Part shown: positions 35,750 through 45,199 of the stretch, piece after piece
Numbering within the stretch: position 1 is the stretch's first letter
Layout: every line of letters starts with the position of its first letter
NCBI GenBank assembly: GCA_019359415.1
Contig: JAHHHH010000005.1
Span: 1-64,000 of the forward strand
Direction of reading: 5' to 3'
DNA: 64,000 bases
From: Iphinoe sp. HA4291-MV1
GTDB lineage: Bacteria; Cyanobacteriota; Cyanobacteriia; Cyanobacteriales; Nostocaceae
Translations under genes and position numbers: made by a program
The notes under the pieces: model-generated
Database searches by the model: none
What the model saw: the letters and a program-made list of their open reading frames with translations, nothing else
Told to the model about the DNA's origin: nothing

Positions 35750-36349
35750 TTACCAAAACATTGATTCAGTTAATTCCTCACCTCCAGCTTGACGTCCTAA
35801 TAAAAAGTGAATCACGACAAATAAAATAACTATTGGAACTGAAGAAAAGTGAACGATTCGCAGTGCTTGCCAACTGCCAAACATATCCACAATCCAAGGA
35901 AATTGAGCGGGTTTATACATTCCTAGACCTGTTAATATAGCTAGTAGCAAAATAGGAATAATGGCTGTATATACAATGCGATGCCAAGCATAAATGAGGC
36001 GTTTAGGATTTTTACTTTTTTCCAATGCTTTGATGTCGTTGACACCTACAAATCGATGTCGCCAGCGCCGACTGATAAAAATATAAATTCCATACCACAA
36101 AAGATTAAGCGAAAATAGCCACATAGCAGCAAAATGCCAGTGTCTACCTCCAGCAAGCCAGCCTCCTAAAGTAAATATAGGGGGAACCTGCAAACCTGCT
36201 CGTCCACCAAAAACAGGATTAGCGTTGTAAATTTGCAGTCCACTGGTCAGCATAATAAACAAACTAATAAGGTTAATCCAGTGAAAAATCTTGGCTCCTA
36301 GTGCTTGAGTTGGAAATTTGCGAGTTTTATGGGAAACAGTTGAAGTCAT
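35750..36349 (-). CDS. Cytochrome b561-type membrane protein
   Basis: The 199-residue product has four or five membrane helices and conserved His residues suited to haem b ligation: KIFHWINL, GRHWHFAAMW, WHRIVYT, RIVHFSSVP. Such cytochromes pass electrons to a periplasmic molybdopterin oxidoreductase. Here that partner (35330-35683) is truncated, so the cytochrome may be orphaned. It is the first gene of the former pair. Confidence 0.82.
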   Translation of the reverse strand: MTSTVSHKTRKFPTQALGAKIFHWINLISLFIMLTSGLQIYNANPVFGGRAGLQVPPIFTLGGWLAGGRHWHFAAMWLFSLNLLWYGIYIFISRRWRHRFVGVNDIKALEKSKNPKRLIYAWHRIVYTAIIPILLLAILTGLGMYKPAQFPWIVDMFGSWQALRIVHFSSVPIVILFVVIHFLLGRQAGGEELTESMFW

Positions 36350-36396
36350 GGATTAGCTTGCCTGTATCTAGCTTACATTCTAGTTGGGTGTAGGAA

Positions 36397-36454
36397 CGCA
36401 AGGCTACGCCTTGCGAGGAGGGGCGGTTTTGGCGCAAGACAAAACCGGGGGGGG
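36397..36454. repeat. Dispersed repeat GGCGGTTTTGGCGCAAGAC
   Basis: ACGCAAGGCTACGCCTTGCG is followed by GGGGCGGTTTTGGCGCAAGA and CAAAACCGGGG (36420-36454). The reverse complement of the second block is the core of the MITE-like element at 39181-39313. The 324 bp spacer holds no other recognisable feature apart from the hemagglutinin start that follows. Confidence 0.75.
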
Positions 36455-36673
36455 TTCATGCGACATCAGCAAATGATATTCTGTGAGCTTGACAAAAGAC
36501 AGTTTTGTGATAGAAAAAGACCAGAATTCGAGTAAAAATGATAACGTTTTGTCAAAAAAGTTTACAAACAAGTACTAGAGCTTACAAACCTGATATTAGT
36601 ACTCTCAGCTACAACAATTTTACTCGTTCTAATGACAGTACTGTTCCCAATCCTATTATTTAAAACTTGTAAA

Positions 36674-36838
36674 ATGCTGAGAATAAAACAGGTGCGTCAC
36701 ACGCTCCTTTTAATAACCTTACCCCTAAGCACTATAGGCAGCCTTGCATCTACCACCATAGCAACAGCGCAAATCACTCCCGATAACACGCTGGGTGCAG
36801 AGAACTCCCGCGTCACCGAAAGAGGTTCATTTGTGTGA
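36674..36838 (+). pseudogene. Truncated start of a filamentous-hemagglutinin-type exoprotein
   Basis: MLRIKQVRHTLLLITLPLST and ATAQITPDNTLGAENSRVT match the signal peptide and first residues of two-partner-secretion exoproteins in cyanobacteria, which normally run to hundreds of residues. Here the frame stops after 54 codons. No remainder of the gene and no TpsB transporter is nearby. Confidence 0.65.
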
Positions 36839-37117
36839 AAACAGCTGTAAGTGTTCCGTTGTCGATGGTGTCACTAAGAAATTAGGTGTGGACTACTGAA
36901 AGTATCCACACCACTGCAACGATTTCTTACTATCGTTTGGCAACTTCGTATTATTCGGATCTAACGACAACTTATTGTGACGTTACGACAGCTTGTTGTG
37001 GAACTGCGATTGGCAATCCCTGTGGTTAAAATAGTGGAAATATAGAAAATAGAAATGCACTTAAGCGATCTCAACATTAATATGAGGACATAAGAACGCT
37101 TGAACAACAAACACACG

Positions 37118-37351
37118 ATGCGGATTACACCTGACGGTCAGATTACCATCCCTCCTGAAATCCGAGAGGCGCTAAGCATTTCTGGCGACGTAGAATTAGC
37201 GTTTGAAATCGAAGGCGATCGTCTTTACCTCAAGAAAATACAACCTGCCGATAAAATCTTAACCTGGATTGACACCGTGCGGGGTTGTGCTGCTGGAAAC
37301 CTCACCACTGACCAAATCATGACCCTCACCCGCAGTGACGATAATCAATGA
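37118..37351 (+). CDS. AbrB/MazE-type antitoxin
   Basis: MRITPDGQITIPPEIREAL is the SpoVT/AbrB swapped-hairpin DNA-binding domain, followed by FEIEGDRLYLKK and a C-terminal toxin-binding helix. It should repress its own operon and neutralise the PIN toxin that follows. I chose ATG 37118, since the frame extends only to a TTG at 37100. The stop overlaps the toxin start by 4 bp (ATGA). Confidence 0.82.
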   Translation: MRITPDGQITIPPEIREALSISGDVELAFEIEGDRLYLKKIQPADKILTWIDTVRGCAAGNLTTDQIMTLTRSDDNQ

Positions 37352-37752
37352 CCGTCTTGGTAGACAGCAACGTTATCCTCGACATTCTTACCAACGATCC
37401 CAACTGGTTTGATTGGTCAGCCCTTCAACTGACAACCTATGCCCGTCAAGACCAACTTGCCATCAATCCCATTATCTACGCTGAAATTGCCGTCGGCTTT
37501 CCCAGAGAACAAGAACTCATCACTGCATTGCCGGAAGATCTATTTCAACGTCTCTCTTTACCTTGGGATGCGGCATTCCAAGCAGGTCAAAGTTTTCTTA
37601 ACTACCGCCGTCGTGGTGGCGCAAGAACCTCCCCATTGCCTGATTTCTACATTGGTGCCCATGCTTGCATTGCTAATTTGCCTCTCATTACCCGCGATGT
37701 CAATCGCTATCGCACCTACTTTCCCAACGTTAGGCTCATTTCACCTGAATAG
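37348..37752 (+). CDS. vapC: PIN-domain toxin, VapC type
   Basis: The 134-residue PIN protein has the acidic residues expected for a Mg-dependent ribonuclease: Asp6 in LVDSNVILD, Glu near 46 in IIYAEIAVGF, and Asp in PLPDFYIGAHA (about 99) and LITRDVNRYRT (about 117). VapC toxins cleave tRNA or rRNA. Cognate antitoxin is the overlapping AbrB-type gene. The module looks intact. Confidence 0.85.
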   Translation: MTVLVDSNVILDILTNDPNWFDWSALQLTTYARQDQLAINPIIYAEIAVGFPREQELITALPEDLFQRLSLPWDAAFQAGQSFLNYRRRGGARTSPLPDFYIGAHACIANLPLITRDVNRYRTYFPNVRLISPE

Positions 37753-37908
37753 GCGTAAATATAGCCCACATTCCGCACCATTATTCAACCAAGCGTCGCG
37801 CAGGAGTTCATTCTGACGACTGACGTCACGACTCCTGAATTCTGCTATGTGACAGTTTCTCTCATCTCTTGCAATCTTTTTTCCAATTAGTATTCACAAT
37901 AACTCCCA

Positions 37909-39093
37909 ATGCAGTTCACCAGAAAGATTTTGAAGCTTCCACGAATTCTGTTCTTTTTGCTCCCGATTCTTATTATTTTCATCTTTTTCATCAATGTATC
38001 TTCCCCAACTTTTCCAATAACTGGAATAGATTTTATAGGTTCTGCAACTTTTCCTACTAGCTTTTCTTTCCAAAAAACCCCAATGGGAGGGTTTTCTGGA
38101 ATAACCTATGATGCCAAAAAACAACTTTATTACACGATATCTGATGACCGTAGCGAAAAGGGTGCTGCTCGCTTCTACACCCTGAAAATTGATCTGAGCA
38201 ATGCAACACTAACAGATGGTGGAGTTGTACCTGTTGATGTTACTACACTCTTCAATAAAAGTAATCAAGTTTTTCCTACTGGTAGTATCGATCCAGAAGG
38301 GATAACCTTAACTGACAAAGAAACTATATATATTTCTTCTGAAGGCGATAATCGTAAAAAGATAAGACCTTTTATAAAAGAATTTTCAGTATCTTCTGGA
38401 AAGGAATTAAGAACACTGCCAATTCCCAACAAATTTTTGCCAGATAAGAGTGGTCAACAAGGTATCCGTAACAATCTAGCGTTTGAATCTCTGACTATCA
38501 CACCTAATAAAAAGTATCTGTTTACAGCCACAGAAAACGCTCTGATTCAAGATGGTCCAGAAGCAAAACCAAAAATCAGTAGTCCTTGCCGCATTTTACA
38601 GTACAATTTGCTCACTCAGCAACCCGATAAAGAATTTATTTATCAGACTGAAGCAGTCACACCAATTTTGAATATTTCTCCTCGATTTTCAAGCGGTTTA
38701 ACTGATTTATTTGCTCTTGATAATCAAGGTCATTTCCTAAGTTTAGAGCGGACTTTTACTGGTTTTGGGTTTTCTGTTGCACTGTTTCAAATTTCGTTAA
38801 AAGGCGTTGATGACATTCATAATATTGACAGTCTTTTAGCTGTTGACCTTAACAAGATAAAACCTACTCAGAAAAAGCTGCTTTTGGATTTGAGGAAACT
38901 AAATGTGGCGCTAGACAATATCGAAGGTTTAACTCTCGGTCCTAAACTACCGGATGGTCAGCTTTCATTAATCCTTGTGAGCGATAACAACTTTAATCCC
39001 CTTCAGAGAACACAGATACTTGCTTTTAAACTTAAGATAGAATCACCGCTTATCAGGTTCTTTCGGCGTTTAGTTCCCAATCTTAATCGTTAA
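37909..39093 (+). CDS. Esterase-like activity of phytase family protein
   Basis: The 394-residue product has an N-terminal hydrophobic signal/anchor (about 12-32) and a beta-propeller of the phytase-like esterase family: GGFSGITYDAKKQLYYTISDD, SIDPEGITL and NIEGLTLGP. It probably acts outside the plasma membrane on phosphate esters; the true substrate is unknown. Single gene, flanked downstream by a nested MITE region. Confidence 0.85.
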   Translation: MQFTRKILKLPRILFFLLPILIIFIFFINVSSPTFPITGIDFIGSATFPTSFSFQKTPMGGFSGITYDAKKQLYYTISDDRSEKGAARFYTLKIDLSNATLTDGGVVPVDVTTLFNKSNQVFPTGSIDPEGITLTDKETIYISSEGDNRKKIRPFIKEFSVSSGKELRTLPIPNKFLPDKSGQQGIRNNLAFESLTITPNKKYLFTATENALIQDGPEAKPKISSPCRILQYNLLTQQPDKEFIYQTEAVTPILNISPRFSSGLTDLFALDNQGHFLSLERTFTGFGFSVALFQISLKGVDDIHNIDSLLAVDLNKIKPTQKKLLLDLRKLNVALDNIEGLTLGPKLPDGQLSLILVSDNNFNPLQRTQILAFKLKIESPLIRFFRRLVPNLNR

Positions 39094-39163
39094 TAACAGA
39101 AAGTAGGGGGGATAGGAAGATGTAGAGAATAATGCTCTTCCATACATGCATTATTACAAAAGC

Positions 39164-39360
39164 TAGGGGATTAACAAGTCATATCATGTCCGGTTAATTG
39201 CTTATAAATCCCGCACAACCCCACCCCGGTTTTGTCTTGCGCCAAAACCGCCCCTCCCCTTACTAACGGTGCAGATATTGCGGGAATCACAACTAATCAA
39301 CCGGACATGATATAAAAAGTAAAAAGAAAGAATTTTTTCTTTTGCCTTGTTAATCCCCTA
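39164..39360. mobile_element. Nested MITE-like elements with GCGCAAGACAAAACC core
   Basis: Three inverted pairs lie inside one another: TAGGGGATTAACAAG/CTTGTTAATCCCCTA (39164-39178, 39346-39360), ATATCATGTCCGGTT/AACCGGACATGATAT (39181-39195, 39299-39313), and a GC-rich core CCCCGGTTTTGTCTTGCGCC (about 39224-39255) shared inverted with 36420-36454. No coding capacity. Confidence 0.75.
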
Positions 39361-39401
39361 CACCCCTCTAAAATTTGCGATTCCATCAAGTCACTTTGAT
39401 T

Positions 39402-41126
39402 TCAACTAAACTGCTGCGCGTAGAATTTAGCATAGCGACGTCCAAGCGTTAACAGTTCTTCATGAGTTCCTGATTCGACAATTTGCCCACGTTCCAGAAC
39501 TAAAATGCGATCGCACCGCCTCACAGTACTCAAGCGATGAGCAATAATAAACACAGTTCGCCCCTCCATAAGTCTTTCGAGTGCTTGTTGTACCAAAGCT
39601 TCCGACTCTGAATCTAAAGCAGATGTGGCTTCATCTAAGATAAGAATTCTGGGGTTTAATAGAACAGCACGTGCGATCGCAATTCTTTGTCGCTGTCCAC
39701 CAGATAAATTTACCCCTCGTTCTCCCACCCATGTATAATAACCATCTGGCAATTGGCTAATAAACTGGTGAGCATTTGCAATTGAAGCTGCTTTCTCCAC
39801 CGCTTCCATATCAAAAGAGTCTTGTCCGAAAGCAATATTTTGGGCAATTGTCCCAGAAAACATAATAGTTTCTTGAGGAACAATTCCAATTTGTCGCCGC
39901 AGGCTGTCAAGCGTGACATCTTGAATATCGACACCGTCAATTAAGATTTGACCAGTACCTACATCATAAAAGCGAGGCAGAAGATTTACAAAAGTCGTTT
40001 TACCTGCACCCGAAGCACCCACAAGAGCGATCGCTTCTCCTGGCTGTGCCAACAAACTGATATCTTTTAAGACAGGTTCACCTGGTTGGTAGGCAAAAGA
40101 TACATGATTATATTCCACCTTACCAGTCACTGAGGGAAGAAAACGAGCATCTGGTTTTTCCACCACAGTTGGCGCAATTGCCAACAACTCAAAAACTCGG
40201 TCAACAGAAGCCTCACCCTGTTTGAACTCATTGTAATTGTTAGTTACATGACCAATCGGATCAATTAACAACCCTGCTGCTGCAAGGTAGCTAACAAACT
40301 TTGGTACCGTCAAGTTACCATTCGCAATTTGCCACGCGCCAACGAATAGTAATATTAAAGCACTCACAGCTTCTAAAAATCCAACAATGGGAATTTGAAT
40401 GGCTTTGAGCCGTTCCACTGAGTATTTTGCGCTCATTGTGCGTTCGGCTTCTCGGCTAAATCTAGCAATTTCGTAGTTTTCTGCTGCAAAGGCTTGTACT
40501 ATACGGATACCGCTGACAATTTCCGTTAGTATTGCTGATAAATTTGAGATACGATTTTGACTTTTTAGAGAGAACCGGCGTAATCGTTCGCCAAACCAAC
40601 CAATTAAAATACCCATCAGTGGTGCAACGATGACTGTAGCTAATGTCAGTTGCCAATTTAGAAAAATCATGTAGATAGGAATTACTACTAACTGCAAAAT
40701 GCAGGGTATAAAGTCATGAAAGAGTTTGTGTACGACTTCCCCAACTCGGTCGATATCTTCCGTAAGACGGTAAGATAAATCACCAGCTTTTGCTGTTTCA
40801 AAATAACTGAGATTGAGTTTTTGCAAGTGTGAGTAGACTTTTTTACGGAGATAAAAAGCAACCTTGAGTGCTGCTTTTGCCATGTATATATCTTGCACCG
40901 ATTGAAAAAAGCCTCGTGCAAGAAACACTGCTGCTATGATGCCAAGTTGTAGAGCGATCGCTTTTAAATCACCCCCGCCAAAGACAGTTGCAAATTGACG
41001 CACATATGTCAAAAGTGTCAAAGTTGCCAGGACATATCCTAAAATGCCAATGAACCCTTTGACAAGAGTTTGCCATTGGGGTTGGATATACGGTAGAAGC
41101 TGCCAATAGTTAGAGCGCGTTTTCAA
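39402..41126 (-). CDS. ABC exporter (fused permease-ATPase, MsbA type)
   Basis: The 574-residue half-transporter has six membrane helices in residues 1-310 and a nucleotide-binding domain with Walker A GASGAGKTT (about 371-379), Q-loop IVPQETIMFSG, signature LSGGQRQRIAIARA, Walker B ILILDEATSALD and H-loop IAHRLST. It would act as a homodimer exporting lipid, glycolipid or peptide. The substrate is unknown. The next genes on this strand encode membrane proteins but show no tight coupling. Confidence 0.92.
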   Translation of the reverse strand: MKTRSNYWQLLPYIQPQWQTLVKGFIGILGYVLATLTLLTYVRQFATVFGGGDLKAIALQLGIIAAVFLARGFFQSVQDIYMAKAALKVAFYLRKKVYSHLQKLNLSYFETAKAGDLSYRLTEDIDRVGEVVHKLFHDFIPCILQLVVIPIYMIFLNWQLTLATVIVAPLMGILIGWFGERLRRFSLKSQNRISNLSAILTEIVSGIRIVQAFAAENYEIARFSREAERTMSAKYSVERLKAIQIPIVGFLEAVSALILLFVGAWQIANGNLTVPKFVSYLAAAGLLIDPIGHVTNNYNEFKQGEASVDRVFELLAIAPTVVEKPDARFLPSVTGKVEYNHVSFAYQPGEPVLKDISLLAQPGEAIALVGASGAGKTTFVNLLPRFYDVGTGQILIDGVDIQDVTLDSLRRQIGIVPQETIMFSGTIAQNIAFGQDSFDMEAVEKAASIANAHQFISQLPDGYYTWVGERGVNLSGGQRQRIAIARAVLLNPRILILDEATSALDSESEALVQQALERLMEGRTVFIIAHRLSTVRRCDRILVLERGQIVESGTHEELLTLGRRYAKFYAQQFS

Positions 41127-41193
41127 GCTGTCACATCCACAAAAATATTCTCCTTTGTTTGACGCTATCAGCTTTTGTGTAGTTTCTGAGCAG

Positions 41194-41733
41194 TTACTTA
41201 ATGCTAATGTCGGAATCTTCTTTAATTTCCCAACGCAGAAGCCTTGGTAGTTGCGTCACATCCAGGGCATAGTTCGCAATCCAAAGGACGATTTCGACCA
41301 CCAATAAATTTTGTACCCAAGTGAGATCAGTTTCAGAACGAAGAAACTTCCACCCCTCATAAAGCTGCCAAAAACGATAAGGCAAGTATAAGTAGGAAAC
41401 CATCACCCACACAACTGTGTGAAACTGCCTTAGTGTCAAAATCTCAGCTAAGATTTGCAACCCTAGCATCACCAAGTAGGGAACAAGTACAGTTAGGATG
41501 CGATTGTCACCTAACCACACACCCCATACAAGTACGACTACTAAGGGAACTATCACTCCTATAACCTGCACCGTACCGAACCAAATTTTAAACCACCCTG
41601 ATAGTGGTTCAGGAAGGCTGAAGGGTTTCGCATTTCTCCACGTCCAACCGACTACAACACAAAAAAATGTGGAAATTATGAGAAAAACAAAGTTTTCTAC
41701 AAACAGGTATAAGTTTATGTTTGAAGAAGTCAT
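41194..41733 (-). CDS. Polytopic membrane protein, unknown function
   Basis: The 179-residue product has about five hydrophobic helices and few charged residues. I do not recognise a family beyond general similarity to small cyanobacterial integral membrane proteins. It lies 67 bp upstream of the ABC exporter on the same strand and 45 bp after dedA, so the three may share a transcript. Confidence 0.7.
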   Translation of the reverse strand: MTSSNINLYLFVENFVFLIISTFFCVVVGWTWRNAKPFSLPEPLSGWFKIWFGTVQVIGVIVPLVVVLVWGVWLGDNRILTVLVPYLVMLGLQILAEILTLRQFHTVVWVMVSYLYLPYRFWQLYEGWKFLRSETDLTWVQNLLVVEIVLWIANYALDVTQLPRLLRWEIKEDSDISIK

Positions 41734-41778
41734 GACTGTGATATAGCTGGTGTGACTTAATATCAGCGTGACTTAATG

Positions 41779-42378
41779 TCAGCCACTCTTATTTTCTTTA
41801 ATAATATGAAGAATTGATGGCAATAAAGAAACAACAATAATTAGTCCAATAATTGGTAACAAATATTTGTCTACTTGTTCCGCAGGTAGGGATTTTCCTA
41901 AGAAAAATCCTAACAAAGTGATGCCGAATGTCCAAAAAAAGCCACCAATCAAGTTATAGGACATAAATGTTCGATAATGCATGGCACCAATGCCAGCGAT
42001 AATCGGTGCGAACGTCCGTACGATTGGAACAAATCGGGCTAAAACAAGCGTTTTCTTACCATGTTTTTGATAAAAACTTGCCGTTCTTATCAAATGTTTT
42101 TTATGAAATAACCATGAATCTTCTTTTTGAAAGAGCCTACGACCAAATCTGTATCCAGTTGCATAACCCACATTATCACCAAGGACTGCACAAATAAAAG
42201 CACCAATAATGAGAATCCAAATATTAAGCAGTTTCTGAGATGCCACAAATCCAGCAGTGAACAGCAAACTATCTCCTGGTAGAAAAAAGCCAATCAGTAA
42301 GCCAGATTCGGCAAAAATAATTCCCCATACTCCAAAGTAGCCTAATGATTTTATTATGTCTACTAAATCAAAATGCAT
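41779..42378 (-). CDS. DedA-family membrane protein
   Basis: The 199-residue protein has the DedA/SNARE-associated layout: reentrant FAESGLLIGFFLPGDSLLFTAG (about residues 23-44), GDNVGYATGYRFGRR, and ARFVPIVRTFAPIIAG. DedA proteins act as proton-driven lipid carrier flippases, for instance undecaprenyl phosphate. Both conserved acidic residue (Glu24) and Arg residues are present. Confidence 0.9.
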   Translation of the reverse strand: MHFDLVDIIKSLGYFGVWGIIFAESGLLIGFFLPGDSLLFTAGFVASQKLLNIWILIIGAFICAVLGDNVGYATGYRFGRRLFQKEDSWLFHKKHLIRTASFYQKHGKKTLVLARFVPIVRTFAPIIAGIGAMHYRTFMSYNLIGGFFWTFGITLLGFFLGKSLPAEQVDKYLLPIIGLIIVVSLLPSILHIIKENKSG

Positions 42379-42591
42379 AAAACATCCCTCTAAATCAATA
42401 ATTTATTTAACACAAGATTCAAAGGAATATCAGAATTTTTATGACAATAAGGCATTTATAGCGTTTTTCCATTATTTTTTCCATTACGTACACTACACAG
42501 CAAATAGTTTATATGACAAGCTTTTCGCTCCTCCTTGAATGGTAACTTTATTTCCGCGCCCGACGTACTAGTTATTTTGAGTTTCCTAAAC

Positions 42592-42691
42592 GGGTGTGGT
42601 CATAAGTAGTTGGTTAGCATTGGGCATTGGGCATTGGGCAATAGGCAATGGGCAATGTCCATTCCTTTACCAACAGGTTTTGACCACACCC
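42592..42691. mobile_element. MITE-like element with CATTGGG heptamer core and 9 bp target duplication
   Basis: Terminal inverted repeats GGGTGTGGTCA (42592-42602) and TGACCACACCC (42681-42691) enclose a run of CATTGGG/CAATGGG heptamers (about 42618-42656). The direct repeat TTCCTAAAC flanks both sides (42583-42591 and 42692-42700), a target-site duplication. The remainder of the 42379-42858 spacer is AT-rich with no gene. Confidence 0.8.
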
Positions 42692-42858
42692 TTCCTAAAC
42701 AGAGGTTGAAAAGTAAGTACAGGGATGTATTGACAACGAAAAATTAGAGTACTAATAGTTAGACAATCAGAGAAAAAATGACAAAATTTTCTGGCTGTAA
42801 CTATGCAGATGTATGGGACTTCAGTTCTAAGCCGATTGAGACATAAATAGGTAGGAAT

Positions 42859-44337
42859 ATGAACGGTGACATATTGCGATCGCGTTGGCGATCGCGCAGC
42901 GGCTCCTCCGGAGCATCGCATCCTCCTAATCCATCATCTGGAAAGTGGTGGGCGATGTTAGGCGTTGGTCTTGGTATATTAATGTTTACTATTGACACCA
43001 GTATTGTCAACATTGCTCTTCCCACCCTGGTGCAGGTCTTCCATACGAGCTTTGCTACGATACAGTGGGTTGTCTTGAGCTACCTGCTTGTCGTGACTGC
43101 CTTGGTATTGGGCGCGGCTCGTCTAGGCGATATGTTCGGTAAGAAACAGCTATATCTAGGAGGATTGGTACTGTTTACTTTTAGCTCGCTTCTATGTGGA
43201 CTTGCGCCTGGAGACTATTGGTTAATTGGGTTTCGTGCACTGCAAGGACTGGGAGCCGTGATGATTTCAGCGCTGGGAGCAGCAATTGTCACTGAGGTTT
43301 TTCCAAGTTCAGAACGGGGGCGGGCGCTAGGTATTATCGGTGCACTTGTCTCTTTGGGTATTGCTCTTGGTCCTACAGTCGGGGGATTGCTGATTGTGCT
43401 CTCTGACTGGCGCAGTATCTTTTTCGTCAATGTGCCGATAGGAGTATTTGCTAGCTTTGTCGTAATCCGGAGTGTTCCTACAGGTCAGAGCAACCTCACC
43501 AAACAAAAGTATGATGGGTTAGGGGCACTGATTATGACTGTAACATTGGTTTGCTTCGCCCTAGGTATGACTAATGGACAAAATCATGGTTTTGGTAGTA
43601 GCACTACAATAGCGCTGCTTTTAGTTTCGATCCTTGGCTTAATGGGTTTTTTATGGGTTGAAACCCGCCTTAAACAACCGATGCTGGATTTGCTGTTGTT
43701 TCGCAACCTGCGGTTTAGCCTCAGCTTGTTTTCAGGGTTGCTAGTGTCTATCGTGATTACAGGAGTCATTTTTATTATTCCTTTCTTCCTTGAGTTAGTT
43801 CTCCACTATTCCACCCAACAGGTTGGGTTATTGCTGGCAGTATCGCCTGTATTGGGTGGTATCGTCGCCCCCCTTTCTGGGAATATGTCAGATAAGTTTG
43901 GAACACGCATCATCAGCTTGATTGGGTTACTACTCATGACAGTTGGGTGTCTTGCAGTCAGTACCTTCAATGCTCAGTTGACAGAACTAGGCTATATTAT
44001 GCGGGTTGCGCCATTTGGCATTGGGCTGGGAATGTTTCAGTCACCCAACAATAGCGCTATTTTGGGTGAGGTTCCACCAGAACGCTTGGGTATTGCTTCT
44101 GGGTTGCTGTCTTTGTCGCGGACTTTAGGACAAACCATTGGATTGTCGCTCATGGGTGCTTTGTTTGCAGTACTGACTCTTTCTAGCTCCTCTGCTGCTG
44201 ATGTTACAACTGCGCCTGTAGAAGCACTGGTATTTGGCGTACAAGGAACCTTTCGGATAGCAGCGGTAGTTTTGTTTATCGCAGCACTACTGGTTGCTTT
44301 CTTGTGGAGAATGGGTAGGCGCGAGCAAAAAACCTGA
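42859..44337 (+). CDS. MFS drug-efflux transporter, DHA2 (EmrB/QacA) type
   Basis: The 492-residue product has 14 predicted helices and DHA2 motifs: TIDTSIVNIALPTL (motif D1), LGARLGDMFGKKQLYLGG-like loop (motif A) and GPTVGGLL (motif C). It should expel hydrophobic compounds using the proton gradient. Residues about 7-28 (RSRWRSRSGSSGASHPPN) are encoded by a GCGATCGC-rich dispersed repeat, so the native start could be further in or the repeat was inserted near the N-terminus. Confidence 0.88.
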   Translation: MNGDILRSRWRSRSGSSGASHPPNPSSGKWWAMLGVGLGILMFTIDTSIVNIALPTLVQVFHTSFATIQWVVLSYLLVVTALVLGAARLGDMFGKKQLYLGGLVLFTFSSLLCGLAPGDYWLIGFRALQGLGAVMISALGAAIVTEVFPSSERGRALGIIGALVSLGIALGPTVGGLLIVLSDWRSIFFVNVPIGVFASFVVIRSVPTGQSNLTKQKYDGLGALIMTVTLVCFALGMTNGQNHGFGSSTTIALLLVSILGLMGFLWVETRLKQPMLDLLLFRNLRFSLSLFSGLLVSIVITGVIFIIPFFLELVLHYSTQQVGLLLAVSPVLGGIVAPLSGNMSDKFGTRIISLIGLLLMTVGCLAVSTFNAQLTELGYIMRVAPFGIGLGMFQSPNNSAILGEVPPERLGIASGLLSLSRTLGQTIGLSLMGALFAVLTLSSSSAADVTTAPVEALVFGVQGTFRIAAVVLFIAALLVAFLWRMGRREQKT

Positions 44338-44392
44338 TGTAGATGAGATAATAAGTACATTGCATATACTTTTGTCTTTATAGTTCTTCTGC

Positions 44393-45178
44393 TTGAGAAA
44401 CAGATACTTAAGAGTACTAACATTATTTTGGAGCGCTGCCATAGAAGCTGAGTTGGAGTATCGTATCAACTTCCTCCTCGCAACCTTGAGCAGCTTAGGT
44501 AATCTTGCAGGCAGTCTCTTTGGACTATTCTTGTTTTACGGTAACGGCTACACCTTTTCTGGGTGGACATGGGAAGCAGCTTTAGTTGTCTTGGGAATTT
44601 TTACGCTGCTGCAAGGCTTTTCTGCGACTTTCCTTGCTCCAAATTTGAATAGCATTGTCCGCCATGTGCAGGAAGGGACATTGGACTTTGTGCTACTCAA
44701 GCCCATCCGTAGCCAGTTTTGGCTTTCCACCCGTACTCTTTCACCTTGGGGACTACCAGATATAGTTTTTGGTAGCGTAATGATTGGCTACGCAGGTACA
44801 AAACTTGGTTTAGGAATAGACGACTACCTCATCAGCGTCATTCCCCTGTGTTTTGGCTTGGTCATTCTTTATAGTCTGTGGTTTATGCTAGGAGCCACTA
44901 GCATCTGGTTTGTCAAAATATTCAACGTTACCGAAGTGCTGCGAGGTTTGTTGGAAGCTGGAAGATATCCGATAGTAGCGTATCCCACGGCTTACCGCTT
45001 TTTCTTCACGTTTGTTGTACCAGTCACTTTTTTAACGACTATACCAGCAGAAGCCATGCTGGGTCGAACTCAAATCACTTGGGTGATAGGCGGGGGAGTG
45101 TTGGCGCTGGTACTATTTTTTATTTCTACCAGGTTTTGGCGGTTTGCGTTGCGTTTTTATACGAGTGCTTCGAGTTAA
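44393..45178 (+). CDS. ABC-2 type transporter permease
   Basis: The 261-residue protein has six helices and matches the ABC-2 family with EGTLDFVLLKPIRSQFWLS in the cytoplasmic coupling region. Such genes usually come as two permeases plus an ATPase; here only one is complete, followed by a 3' fragment of a second copy (45237-45347). The start is TTG at 44393, a weak choice without clear ribosome-binding site. Confidence 0.82.
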   Translation: MRNRYLRVLTLFWSAAIEAELEYRINFLLATLSSLGNLAGSLFGLFLFYGNGYTFSGWTWEAALVVLGIFTLLQGFSATFLAPNLNSIVRHVQEGTLDFVLLKPIRSQFWLSTRTLSPWGLPDIVFGSVMIGYAGTKLGLGIDDYLISVIPLCFGLVILYSLWFMLGATSIWFVKIFNVTEVLRGLLEAGRYPIVAYPTAYRFFFTFVVPVTFLTTIPAEAMLGRTQITWVIGGGVLALVLFFISTRFWRFALRFYTSASS

Positions 45179-45199
45179 GAAAGGAAATAGAGGACACAG

